A stretch of DNA of 64,000 nt from assembly GCA_032716605.1 (NCBI GenBank), contig CM064492.1, positions 46,407,403 to 46,471,402 on the forward strand, read 5' to 3'. The position numbers and the translations under genes were made by a program. Below the pieces are notes generated by a model, which did no database searches, had not been told where the DNA came from, and was given only the letters and a program-made list of their open reading frames with translations. This DNA is from Paralithodes platypus. Lineage: Eukaryota > Arthropoda > Malacostraca > Decapoda > Lithodidae. Position 1 is the first letter of the stretch, and every line of letters begins with the position of its first letter. Shown piece by piece: positions 54,761 to 64,000 of the stretch.

Positions 54761-56660
54761 GAAGATGGGCGCAAGGGAGAAAAATTCAGTGGGGACTCCC
54801 GCGACAAAGTAAGCAACCCTGTCTGAGAGGCGAGAAGGAGACCGACCTGGAGATCCGACACGTGTTGAGACGTGGAAGCCCCTCCGAAACGACTCTGAGC
54901 ACCACGAGCAACCTCTACCACTCCCCCCCCCCTCTTTACTGACGAAAAGGGCGTGACACGCCACCAACCGTCCGGGGGAGTCCACCCCGACGAAGCGCCG
55001 ACCAGAGGGAGAGGGCTGACCGGCCTCGCACCAGCGGGCCAACGCGATGAGGCCCAGCCGATCGGGTGGACAGCGTACGGTACTCCGACCGTGACATGGC
55101 ACGACAGTGCGAGCCGGAAGCAGGGGCAGCCGACAGGGAGGCGTGCAGCACCCAGGCGCTACAGAGCAAACAACCCCGTTGTAGACAGAGCGCAGAGTAA
55201 GCAAGCCTAGACGCCCAGCGAACAAGGCGCCGCAGCAGACCGTGGACCGGACGGCAAGGCAAAGGCGAGCAGCTTCGCACAGCACCACCGGTAGCACAGG
55301 GAGAAAGGACATAGCGAGCTGGAGGGAAATCCGCCGCACGTAGCCCATAGCGTGGCTAAGGGTACTCTGAGGCACCGCCTCGGCAAGACGAGAGTGGGGG
55401 TTTGAACTGAGGGCAGCAGGTGCCCAATGACAGAGGCCACCAAGCCCACCACCCACCAGCGCAAGGCAAAAGCCGAGAGCCCCCCCCTCGAGGAGAGTGA
55501 AGAAGGGAGAAGAGAAGCCACAAAGACCGAGCCCGGGGGCGCAGACCCAGGACCAGAACACGCCACGCAGACAGCCGACAGAGGCAGGCACAGCAAGCGA
55601 GACAGCGACGTCGACGGTCCTGGAAGCAAACAGCAGGACCCCGACAACCAGGCCCCAAACGGGGCGGTTGAGCGAGCACGGCAGGAAGAGCAGGTATACT
55701 GCCCTCGCGCAGGGCCGGCCCCAAGGAGAATAGTCCCGACAAGACCGAGAGGGACCGAACAACCAGGAGGACGTCCAGGCGGCTGAAGTCTATGGGCAGA
55801 TGGAGGCCTGGGCCCACCGAGAAGAACTGACGGCCCGCCCTGCTCGGGGAAGGCTTATACCTCCACGCCCGTAACCAGAAAATCACCTCAGAACGCCCTG
55901 CACAGCAGGTAGACACGAAGAGGGACAGACCAGCCAGAAGGAAGAGGTCACACCAGGGCTCGGAGGACACCAGCACCCGGGCTGCCACACTCCAAAAGCA
56001 GGCATCCCTGGAGGAAGAGAACCCCGAAACCGTGAGGATCCCCAGGCATGCAGAGGATGGGGGGAGGGGGCCCCCACCGTTGGAGGAGGGCGCCCCCCCC
56101 CCCCCCCCAGGTAGAACAGCAGGTGGAGGAGAGACAGCCAAAGAATGCACTCGCAACAGGGAGCTCCCCCCAGGATAGAGGGGAAGAGGGAAGCAGAGGA
56201 ACAATGAGGTGGGGAGCAGAAGAAGAACCCCCCCTCGCCGTCGAAAGTCGGTGTAAGCAGAGGAAGAGACAGCAGAAGCCGAACCGAGATGGAGAAAGCG
56301 TAGGAGACTGCAATACCGCTGAAACCATCAAAGGTCAGCTTAACAAGTACCGTGCGCGGCATCCAAGGAGAGCTACAGTCGGAAATGAAGGAAAGAAATC
56401 CGTAAGTGGGCCATGTAGGAAGAGAGACAGGTGTTGCCTGATGGCCTTTGTATCCCGGTGGACTCCTAGCACAGCGGAGGGCAAGCAACCGTGAGGGGTC
56501 GGAAGACCTGTTGCCGCCAGATTCCCTGAGTAATGCCTGATGTCCAAGGTACTCCTTGTCACTCCTATGTACGCCGTAAAACGGCCAAGAAACCAGGAAG
56601 GAAACATGGAGAAGAACAAGTTGGCATGCAAACTGAGGTTCTGGACACACCAAACCGGCA
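54761..56660 (-). pseudogene. DIRS-3 gag remnant
   Basis: Long minus-strand frames in several phases align in order with the DIRS-1 gag region (for example the C-terminal helical part with LRSVYNGVVCSVAPG). A C run at 56095-56108 and other indels break the frame. Confidence 0.5.
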
Positions 56661-56869
56661 ACTTGGAGGGGCAGTGATGAAGAGCAGGTCGAAGCCTGGG
56701 AGAACCTGCAAAGATGGAGAAAGCGTTTATAAACAACAACAACAACACAGTAAAAACAGTGAAAACCAGATGTAGAAGGTGTGTGTAAAACACCAGCTAT
56801 ACACCTTCCATGTCATTGTAAAAGCAGTCAGGGAAGACAATTGACAGCATTGGGTAGAAGTAAAAACTA

Positions 56870-57010
56870 ACCGCCCCCGCAAAATTGCGGGCCCATTTTG
56901 GTGTGTCCTATGTGACACCACAACCCGCAAATTCGCGCTATACGAGACCCGCAAAAAATGTGTCTCCACATATTCGCGCTATGCGAGACCCGCAAAATTG
57001 CGGGGCCGTG
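56870..57010. repeat. Degenerate palindrome cluster in the DIRS-3 leader
   Basis: CCCGCAAAATTGCGG near 56876 and 56989, with CCCGCAAATTCGCGCTATACGAGACC and a second ATTCGCGCTATGCGAGACC in between. Same position as the CCGCAAATTTGCGG cluster of DIRS-1. Confidence 0.65.
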
Positions 57011-57089
57011 GCGAGGCCAGGTCCACACCGAAAAAGCGAAATGAGTGTCTGAGACAACACCGAAGCAGGCCGCAAGGTTGTGGGTATCA

Positions 57090-58200
57090 CCCAAGAGGGC
57101 CTACAAGCGGAGCAGTGTCTTCCAAGAACATCACCCATCTCCACCTGTCAAGGGAGACACACCAGGGGAAACAGGCCACAAGGATGTGGGCATCCCCTAT
57201 GAATTCCAAGCTTGTGTGAGGGCCAACAAGCTGAGTATGATCTCCATGCTTGTGTCTCCTTATGATCTCCAAGAATGTGTAAGGGCCTACAAGCTGAGCA
57301 TGCTCTCCAAGCTTGTGTGAGGGCCTACAAGCTGAGCAGAATCTTCCTTGAACAGTACCGTACCCAACTCAACCTGTCAAGGGAGGGGAGGCAAGGAAGA
57401 CACACCAGGGGAGAGGAGGCACATCCCCCAGGTTCCTAGCATTTCCTTATGATCTCCAAGCCTGTGTGAGGGCCAACAAGCCGAGCATGTTCTCCAAGCT
57501 AGTGTGAGGTCCTACAAGCTGAGTAGTGTCTTCCTTGAACAGTACTGTACCCAGCTCAACCTGTCAAGGGAGGGGTGGCAAGGAAGACACACCAGGGGAG
57601 AGGAGGCACATCCCCCAGGACTCCTATATCAACTCCTTACGATCTCCAAGCTTGTGTGATGGCCAACAAGCTGAGCAAGATCTTCAAGCTTGTGTGAGGG
57701 CCTACAAGCTGAGCAATGTCTTCCTTGAACAGTACTGTACCCATCCCAACCTGTCAAGGGAGGGGTGGCAAGGAAGACACACCAGGGGAGAGGAGGCACA
57801 TTCCCCAGGACTCTTATAGCATCTCCTAATGATCTCCAAGCTTGGGAAGGGCCATCAAGCTGAGCAGTGTCTTCCTTGATCAGGAACCCGTCTCAACCGG
57901 TCAAGGGAGGGGGAAGGAAGACACACCAGGGGAGAGGAGGCACATCCCCCCAGGACCCTTAGCATTTCTTATAAACTCCAAGCTGGTGTGAGGGCCAATA
58001 AGCTAAGCATGATCTCCAAGCTTGTGTGATGGCCCTCAAGCTGAGCAAAAATGCGGGCATCTCCTTATGATCTCTAAGCTTGGAAAAGCCATCAAGCTGA
58101 GCAGTGTCTTCCTTGAACAGTAACCCATCTCAACCGATCAAGGGAGGGCGCAAGGAAGACACACCAGGGGAGAGGAGGCACATCCCCCAGGAACCACCCA
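57090..58200 (-). repeat. Tandem amplification in the DIRS-3 leader
   Basis: Five good copies and one degenerate copy of a 144-238 bp unit; the word CACACCAGGGGAGAGGAGGC starts at 57401, 57588, 57778, 57922 and 58160. Inside units a ~40-bp sub-repeat (TCTCCAAGCTTGTGTGAGGG, then CTACAAGCTGAGCA) is itself repeated. DIRS-1 has a single copy of the unit at about 2420-2545. Confidence 0.88.
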
Positions 58201-59127
58201 ACCCACAGAGATAGAGCATAGCCCATGAAAAGACAGTGGCAGGGAGGGTGGTTGCACAAACAGGGACCCCCGAAGGGTACCCCTGAACCGTGCATGTAAG
58301 AGGATGAATGCCCACCGAAATCGTGCCCTAAATCCGGCGATGAAGAGGGGGGGGGGTCCAGCTGGGAAAAACATGATGACATAGCAGGGAGCGCTGCCCC
58401 CCACTAGCCTAACCAAGTCCAGGGAGGTATAGGCAAGCAAAACAGCATGAAAGGGCACGAGATCAAGGTGGGCGAAAGGATGGAGGTGAAACAGTAAGGC
58501 AAAAAACAAAAACCAGCAAATGAACACTGGTGAGAAAAAGGGGGGCATAGCTATCAGCAGAGAATGTGTCAGGTGCGAAAAAACCCTGTGGTGTGACGAA
58601 TCTTGAATCACACTACGCCCGCCCCCTTGAGACACAACAAAGGCTCGAAAGGGGCGACTCGGGAATAACGCTATAATTCGGCCGACACAAACTCTACAAA
58701 CCCAGCAACGCCACCCACGAATTTCTGAAGTTTTTACCAAACGTAAACACCTAGGCTATGAAACATGAAAACTCATCTGGGCATAGCAAAAACCTGAATG
58801 AGAAAACCAGCTAGGCTAGACCTACTAATAAGCTAAAACCATGCTCAGAACTAACAGAAAGGACAATATGAAAAGAGAAAGAGTGAATAAACATGACGGG
58901 GGAAGCAAGGCGACCCCCCGAACCTTCGGTATAGACTATTATCACACGCGACCTCCATATGATACATTCTAAACATTCTGGAGCCCATTTCACGTGTGCC
59001 CTAAACCACGTAGTAGCTGTCTAACATAAAGGAAGGCTAAAGAAGCCGAAAAATGACGGTGACAGGGTGGATGGAAGAACACAAGGCAGAGACGTCTGAA
59101 TCATATGAGGGCGCGGGTGAAAATGAT
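58201..59127 (-). other. DIRS-3 leader, outer part
   Basis: Collinear with 1700-2420 of DIRS-1: TAGCCTAGGTG-type sequence, TTTCGAGCCTT and GGGTACCC segments are recognisable in reverse. No gene. Confidence 0.6.
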
Positions 59128-59253
59128 TGGAAAGGGGCGCATGCGCTCAGGTTCGACCAGGTGTCAACATGGACAGAAGACGGTATGGGCTGTCAGCTGT
59201 TACTCAGGTAAATCCCTTTTTCTTCTCTTCTATGCATTTTTTACCTTCGGTGG
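59128..59253 (-). repeat. DIRS-3 5' terminal repeat, inner piece
   Basis: Inverted counterpart of 50955-51066, cut at TACCTTCGGTGG where LINE-R and SINE-R entered. Further pieces of the same repeat are at 61128-61163, 61652-61738 and 62046-62081. Confidence 0.88.
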
Positions 59254-60578
59254 TTGTTGTTGTTGTTCCCTAAGCTGCCTGGCCGAACAGCCCCGAGTCC
59301 CTGAGAAAGGCCATGGCCACGATCGGGCTTTCCCACAGAGCTCTCATTGAGTGTAGATTGTGTTGTTGGCGTAAGTGGTTGTGTGAAATGCAGTCTTCTA
59401 TGATGTGTTTAATGGTATGGGGTGCTGTGTTACATCCCGGGCAGGCGTCGACAACGGAGTCATCCAGTCTCTTCTGATAGCTCAGGAGAGCTGGATGGTG
59501 TCCGCATCTCAGCCTGGCCAGGTGGACTCTGTCCTCGCGAGGAAGGGAGGATTCGGAAGGATGGATTTCGGGAGGTCGTGCATGCAGCTGCGTGTTGTCT
59601 GTGAGTGAGTGGATGGATCGGTGAGAGATATGAGTATGGATGTGCTTCTGGAAGTTGGTTCGGGGTGGGCAGGGAGGGAGAGAGGACAATAATTGTGTGT
59701 GATACCGTGTGCTGGGTGTTGTTTTGATATTTCTTGGTGTCTGTGGGTGTGTTGCCATGTAGTTTAGTGGGTGGTCTTGGTTCGTGGAGGCTGCTGCCAG
59801 GAATTGAGTGCCTCTCATGTCCAGATGGTCTTTGACTTTGAGAATTTTGGTTTCTTGATGTAGGTGATCTGTGGGTGAAGTAGCTGTGCAGCCTGTAATG
59901 ATCTTCAGGGCTTTGTTTTGAATAGTCTGTAAGGTCTTATGATGTGTTTCAGCTAGGTTAGAAGCCCAGGCTGGGCTTGCGTATTCCATCACTGATCTTA
60001 TGTATTGTTTATATACTGTGGTGGTAGTTTCTTTGTTGTGTCCAAATTTTGTGTGAGCAAGTGACCTGAGGGCGTTAAGTCTGGGTGTCAGTTTCTTTTT
60101 AATGTTTGTGGTGTGCTGTTTGAATGTCATATGAGTATCATATGTTACTCCTAGGATTTTGGGTGTGTGTGTATGTGTTAGGGGTGTGTTGTTTATGGTG
60201 AGTTGAGGGATGTATTCGTGTTCTCCTGTCCAACTTGTGAGCAGGGTTGCGGTGGATTTGGCTGGGGGTAGATTAAGTCTGTTTGTAGTGCACCAACCAT
60301 GTAGTGTGTTGAGATAGGGTTGAAGGAGATCTGTTGCTCTTTTTGGGTCATGGTGTGTGCATGTGAGTGTTATGTCATCTGCATAGGAGGCTAAGTTTAT
60401 TTGGGGCGTATTGGGTGTAGTTATATCGTGCATGTACAGATTGAAGAGTGCGGGCGATAGGACGGATCCTTGTGGGACTCCGTTTGGAAAGTTTCTGATT
60501 TTAGATGACTGACCAGCAAAAGATACGTGTGCACATCTGCCTGCTAGGAAGTTGGCCAACCACCTTTTTGTGTTGTTG
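59254..60578 (-). mobile_element. LINE-R copy 2 (-), 5'-truncated
   Basis: Flanked by TACCTTCGGTGG at 59242-59253 and 60579-60590. It matches 36280-37608 with few differences and keeps the frame that copy 1 has lost near 36460, so the SYADDITL box is read through. It ends GLFGQAA and the AAC tail. Coding frame is open over the whole copy. Confidence 0.9.
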
Positions 60579-60590
60579 TACCTTCGGTGG

Positions 60591-61116
60591 TTGTTGTTGT
60601 TGTTGTTGTTTTTCCCCAAGCTGCCTGGCCGAACAGCCCCAAGGCCCGAGCAAGGCCAAGGCCACAACCGAGCGCCCCCACAGAACCCTCCCTGCCGACC
60701 ACAATAAAGCCTGGGTGACCGAAGCCACTCCATGGCGGGGAGCTGAGGAGGGCGCGGAAACGCCCGGGAAACCAAAGCCCCACCCAGGGCCCTGTGCCCC
60801 TCAGCAATTATGAAGAGAAAGTTGAGGGGCAAAGGAAAGATGTGACGCTTTGGCTTCCAATCTTGGTAGATTAGGAGGTCAATCCACGCAAGAGACGCCG
60901 TCACTTGAGATCTAGAAAATATATAAGTAAAAGGAACAGTCAGAGTAAGCTATGGGTATGGCAGAGATCGCTCAGTTCTCACTCTGATAGACCAGCCCAT
61001 CACCACATGACTAGAACCCAATCCTCTCAGCATCAGCTAGGAAAGACCCTAGAAAGCCGCCTTTGGCGGGGGGATAGCTCCCCTATTTCAACCCCTTTCG
61101 GGGTTGGGCACCCACC
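60591..61116 (-). mobile_element. SINE-R copy 3 (-)
   Basis: The tail of GTT repeats starts directly at the LINE-R flank. The far end is GGTGGGTGCCC followed by a third ACCTTCGGTGG (61117-61127). It has therefore inserted into the target duplication of LINE-R copy 2. Confidence 0.88.
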
Positions 61117-61167
61117 ACCTTCGGTGGTAGTTTTGGTTAATGTACAACGTCTCCTAGAGCAAGTTAA

Positions 61168-61647
61168 CCCTCCTGGCCCGGGCTGTATCTCCAAAGGACA
61201 GGGTGGGCTACCCGGGCGATCTGGCCGAAAAACGTCTAGGCCTAGGCTACCGTATTTTTGTAAATTTTAACTGCTAGAAATTTCCCACGCATCTATAAAT
61301 GTAGTGCGGTTTCCAATCTGTAGACTGGCGTTGAGTAGAGCTCTCTAAGTCAACTGGTTCAGTTGTGATGACGATTTCAGTGGAGAGCATTTTCAGGCGA
61401 TGTTAGCAATACGACGATCTTTTCACTACTGAAACAACGACATACAGACATACAATAACAAACGAGTCTTCTCCTTCTTGTTTTCTGAGGTGCGGTGACG
61501 CAACGATCGGCTTTGTTTACATGCGTCGGACGCACGGCGTTCAGACCAAGCTGAATAGGCTTTCAAGCTTAAAAGTCCTGAAAGGACACCCGGGCACCTG
61601 CCCTTATTTCGTGGTGTCATTTTAAAATGACAACCGGGCAGGAAGGG
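61168..61647. mobile_element. TTAA MITE family A, copy 2 (480 bp)
   Basis: TTAA at 61164-61167 and 61648-61651, in the DIRS-3 terminal repeat, which reads GAGCAAGTTAAGGAGTAGAC when the element is removed. Ends CCCTCCTGGCCCGGG and, reversed, CCCTTCCTGCCCGG. Confidence 0.9.
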
Positions 61648-61742
61648 TTAAGGAGTAGACTCTAGACGTTTTCTTTTTTAACCGCGATTGGGATGACGAC
61701 ATAGCAGTCAACATAGACAAGTCGTCATTGCAATTAGGTTAA

Positions 61743-62041
61743 CCCATACCATACCGTAGGATACAGTAATAAAAGCCCCTGCAGTCCCAAGCACTGTGGC
61801 AAAAATGGCAGGAGAGACTACCTTTTCACCTCAAGAGATGGAGCAAGACTGGCCCAGTTACCCTTCAGCGGGTAATATATAAGCTGAGAAGTGTTGTCAA
61901 ACCGGTAGCAGTGCTTAAACAGTCGTGTTACCAACTTCAGGGTTGTACAAGGAAAGTACATTACTGACGAATATACTCGGGCCTGGGACTGGGGAGTTAC
62001 TTATCTACTGACGAATATACTCGAGCCTGGGACTGTAAGGG
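61743..62041. mobile_element. TTAA MITE family D (299 bp)
   Basis: TTAA at 61739-61742 and 62042-62045, again in the DIRS-3 terminal repeat (AATTAGGTTAATAGCC without it). Ends CCCATACCATACC and, reversed, CCCTTACAGTCCC. Near the right end a ~44-bp unit is doubled (CTGACGAATATACTCG at 61964 and 62008). Confidence 0.82.
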
Positions 62042-62084
62042 TTAATAGCCTTGACGTTGGATTTGCCAAGACTACTAACAAATT

Positions 62085-62215
62085 GTGTTTTTTTATTTCA
62101 AATTTTATTTTATTAAGCGTTATTTCCACATAGCTATTTTGATTTGTTCCTTTGCGTTTATCTTGTGTCGTCCCAGTTTTGGTTTGTTTATTTTGCAAAT
62201 TTTACATTATAATAT
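62085..62215 (+). repeat. Dispersed repeat X, target of DIRS-3
   Basis: Matches the reverse of 41895-42045, whose sequence GGATTGTGTTCTTTTATTTC shows an uninterrupted version of the DIRS-3 right junction (ATTGTGTTTTTTTATTTC). Confidence 0.72.
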
Positions 62216-62385
62216 AAAAATATGGTCATCACTGCGGCACTTGTCATATGACAATTGCCGAATATCTGCCGAATATCTACAAGGCCTGTGAGGCAGGCGA
62301 GCAAATACAGGGTGTCCCGCAAGTTTTTTCAAATACTTCCAGAGATGAAAGATTTAGTAATTCTAAGTAAAAACTGTTATATACA
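62216..62385 (+). other. Unassigned segment
   Basis: Contains CAGGGTGTCCCGCAAG, a sequence often found at ends of DNA transposons, but no matching partner was found. Confidence 0.35.
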
Positions 62386-62990
62386 CATGGCTTTTTGGGG
62401 CACTGTTTTGTAGTTATGGACCCATAAAGTCGGCATTTTTGGTGTTTTTTTGTAGTTGCTAACCCTGTATTTCTTCAATAAGATGAGGATAGGAAAAAAA
62501 TATATAAAGTGTATTATGAAGCATGATATCAATAGGCTACTTCAAACTTACACCAAAAAGTTCCCTACATCGTACTTCATATTCCCTTGGCATGGAAATG
62601 AATATTACAAGAAAGCAAGAAGACTTAATTTTAAGCTCATCATCACGGAAGAAGAAAGGAGCTACAGAGGATTTTTTGGTGTTTTCATTAAGTATTGATA
62701 CCATGCGCCATCATACAGCATTTAACGTTATCACTATTCATTTTCATTACTCGGAAGATGGGTTTAAAGTGACAGAAATCACCAAAAAATCCTCTGTAGC
62801 TCCTTTCTTTTTTCCGTGATGATGAGCTTAACATTAAGTTTTGTTGGTTTCTTGTAATATTCAGTTTGAAGTATTGATATCATGCTTCATAATACACTTT
62901 ATAGTTTTTTTCCTATCCTCATCTTATTGAAGAAAAACAGGGTTAGAAATGACAAAAAACACCAAAATGCCCCAAAAAGCCTATAGGGTA
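62386..62990. repeat. Foldback element with ~200-300 bp arms
   Basis: The left arm (about 62390-62680) and right arm (about 62777-62985) are inverted copies: GGCTTTTTGGGGC against GCCCCAAAAAGCC, CCTATCCTCATCTTATTGAAG, ATCATGCTTCATAATACACT and TCCTCTGTAGCTCC pairs. The spacer is ~95 bp. Small indels separate the arms. Confidence 0.85.
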
Positions 62991-63860
62991 GAGATACCAA
63001 AGGAGACGAATTGTCCAGTAGAGACGCACTTCATGCAAAAAAAATGCCATGCAAAAAACTAAAGTACCTGAAAAGAAAACAAATACATCAAAAAATACTT
63101 TATGCTATTAGTGATGTTCTCAAAGACTACCAGCCTAATAGGACACACATTTATCTTGAGAAAAAAAAAAAAAAAATAAAAATTAGATTTTCGGGGTATC
63201 TCTTAGCCCAAACCTAAGAAAGCGATTTTTTCACAGCTCATTTTTTTCCTACTTCTCTAACTCGGATCGTTTTTCTTTTGTTTCAAATGGAAAGAGCATG
63301 TCTTGAACTATACTCCTGCATGGTTTCATGACTCTTGCATGAACGAGTTCTCGTGAAAGTGGGTGCGTCCCCATTGGTTCATGATATGGTCCAAAACCAA
63401 TGGAGACGCATTTTTTCAAACTGGGTTTAGAAGGGCATAAACCGCATGCATGGTAAACCCCAATCTCGCCCCACCTCCTCCTGTATTCATGGTCGAGTTT
63501 CCTTTGATGGTGGTGGAGCTACCTTCATTTGACTTCGAGGCCCAATGGAGACGCACACGTGCGGGCCATATAGAGACGCGTCTGGATGGGGTGGTGGTGT
63601 GCGTCTCCATTGGTTTAGTGTTATTTATCAAAGTTATCTGCCCTATTTATAATATTATATCTTATTTCAGTTGCAAGAATATTGAATTAATAGTGCATGA
63701 ACTACAACTACAAACTAACAGAAATGGAAAATAGAAATAAATAGTGTATGAACTATCGAATAAAGACTAAATAATGACAGAAATAATCGTACAATTTGTT
63801 TTTGTCACGTAGGTCTAAGTGTGAGCTTTCGAAACCCAGCTTCACAACACACACACACTC
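62991..63860 (+). other. Intergenic or intronic sequence
   Basis: No gene recognised. An A run lies at 63162-63177. The 94-codon frame at 63450-63734 overlaps the hairpins and shows no family signature. Confidence 0.4.
63364..63613. repeat. Two hairpins sharing CCAATGGAGACGCA
   Basis: Hairpin 1 pairs 63364-63379 with 63395-63410; hairpin 2 pairs 63542-63558 with 63597-63613. Both use the arm (A)CCAATGGAGACGCA. Related AGACGC words occur at 63002-63028 and 63577. Confidence 0.75.
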
Positions 63861-63865
63861 ACACA

Positions 63866-64000
63866 GCCCGTAGCCTAGTGGTAGCGCTCTCGTCTCACAC
63901 ACGAGGGGTCGGGGGTTCAATCCCCCGGCCGGGCGGAGACAAATTGGGCTTGTCTCCTTTCATGTGTTAGCCTCAGTTCACCTAGCTGTAAATAGGTACC
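63866..64000 (+). mobile_element. tRNA-derived SINE, 5' part, cut by window end
   Basis: A tRNA-like head at 63866-63936 with A box TAGCCTAGTGGTAGCG, anticodon loop CTCACAC (CAC, Val-like) and B box GGGTTCAATCC. The acceptor pairs only in part. The body then follows (CCTCAGTTCACCTAGCTGTAAATAGGTACC), a sequence style common in crustacean SINEs, rather than ending as a tRNA gene. Confidence 0.75.

Larger units (their letters stand above)
50725..62081 (-). mobile_element. DIRS-3: diverged relative of DIRS-1 with insertions
   Basis: On the minus strand, the 5' terminal repeat is scattered over 59128-62081, followed by leader, gag, RT/RNase H and recombinase remnants, an ICR at 51137-51256 and a 3' terminal repeat at 50725-51066. 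The ends are the same as DIRS-1 (TTGTTAG and CCTCCC). Flanking triplets on the plus strand are ATT on both sides (50722-50724 and 62082-62084). All genes are decayed. Confidence 0.9.

Noticed and set aside
57090..58200. CRISPR array because of regular repeats
   Set aside because: Units are long, uneven, similar along their whole length without unique spacers, and lie inside a eukaryotic retroelement.
59270..60904. A 544-codon minus-strand frame running from SINE-R into LINE-R, as if a fusion protein
   Set aside because: The N-terminal part is a chance frame through SINE-R and its AAC tail (poly-Asn); the join is a target duplication, not a gene boundary.
63450..63734. 94-codon plus-strand ORF as a small host gene
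   Set aside because: Overlaps the inverted-repeat hairpins, has no recognisable family and no splice or start context that stands out.
63866..63936. Functional tRNA-Val gene
   Set aside because: Acceptor stem pairs only partly and the sequence runs directly into a SINE body, so it is a SINE head.

Overview
The window is a stretch of arthropod nuclear DNA, most likely from a decapod crustacean. It has no bacterial-style operons, almost all of it is mobile DNA, and the mix (several DIRS1-like tyrosine-recombinase retroelements, many LINE families, tRNA-headed SINEs, TTAA-targeting elements) fits decapod genomes. The species cannot be read from the sequence. Two short exons at 12255-12362 and 49709-49820 (+) look like the only host coding sequence. 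Their splice sites are canonical and their phases join exactly across a 37.3 kb intron. The joined peptide looks like a lumenal/extracellular beta-sandwich strand pair running into a hydrophobic segment; a PGAP1-like multi-pass protein is one unproven guess.

Layout. 1-11.8 kb: two related LINE fragments (LINE-A, LINE-B). LINE-B is split by a structurally complete DIRS element (DIRS-1, 1366-9387) with inverted terminal repeats, internal complementary region (ICR), gag/RT/RNase H remnants and a well preserved tyrosine recombinase. LINE-B is followed by a tail-to-tail inverted second copy and a SINE-like element. 11.8-12.8 kb: intron sequence and host exon 1. 12.8-48.5 kb: one LINE (LINE-D, +) opened repeatedly. 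LINE-C (-) entered LINE-D; an I-like LINE with RNase H entered LINE-C; DIRS-2 (-, 16698-32531) and LINE-R entered the I-like element; LINE-E, a second LINE-C, a TTAA MITE and a SINE entered DIRS-2; and a tRNA-derived SINE entered LINE-E. Farther along, LINE-D is also cut by a TA-flanked MITE and by a stack of TTAA elements that includes a piggyBac transposon with a 569-codon transposase. 48.5-50.7 kb: TTAA MITE, host exon 2, LINE-F. 50.7-62.1 kb: DIRS-3 (-), an older relative of DIRS-1, whose 5' terminal repeat holds four further insertions. 62.1-64 kb: dispersed repeat, a foldback element, two small hairpins and the head of a tRNA-derived SINE.

The parts explain one another. All three DIRS copies share the same architecture (terminal repeats plus an ICR that copies the circle junction), and their junctions point to a 3-base exchange core. 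LINE-R and the 0.53 kb SINE share their 3' end and AAC-repeat tail, so LINE-R is the likely mobilizer. TTAA MITEs and the piggyBac element share the target and a CCCT start. Target duplications and interrupted reading frames give a relative order for most insertions. All boundaries were read by eye; percent identities and family names were not computed.
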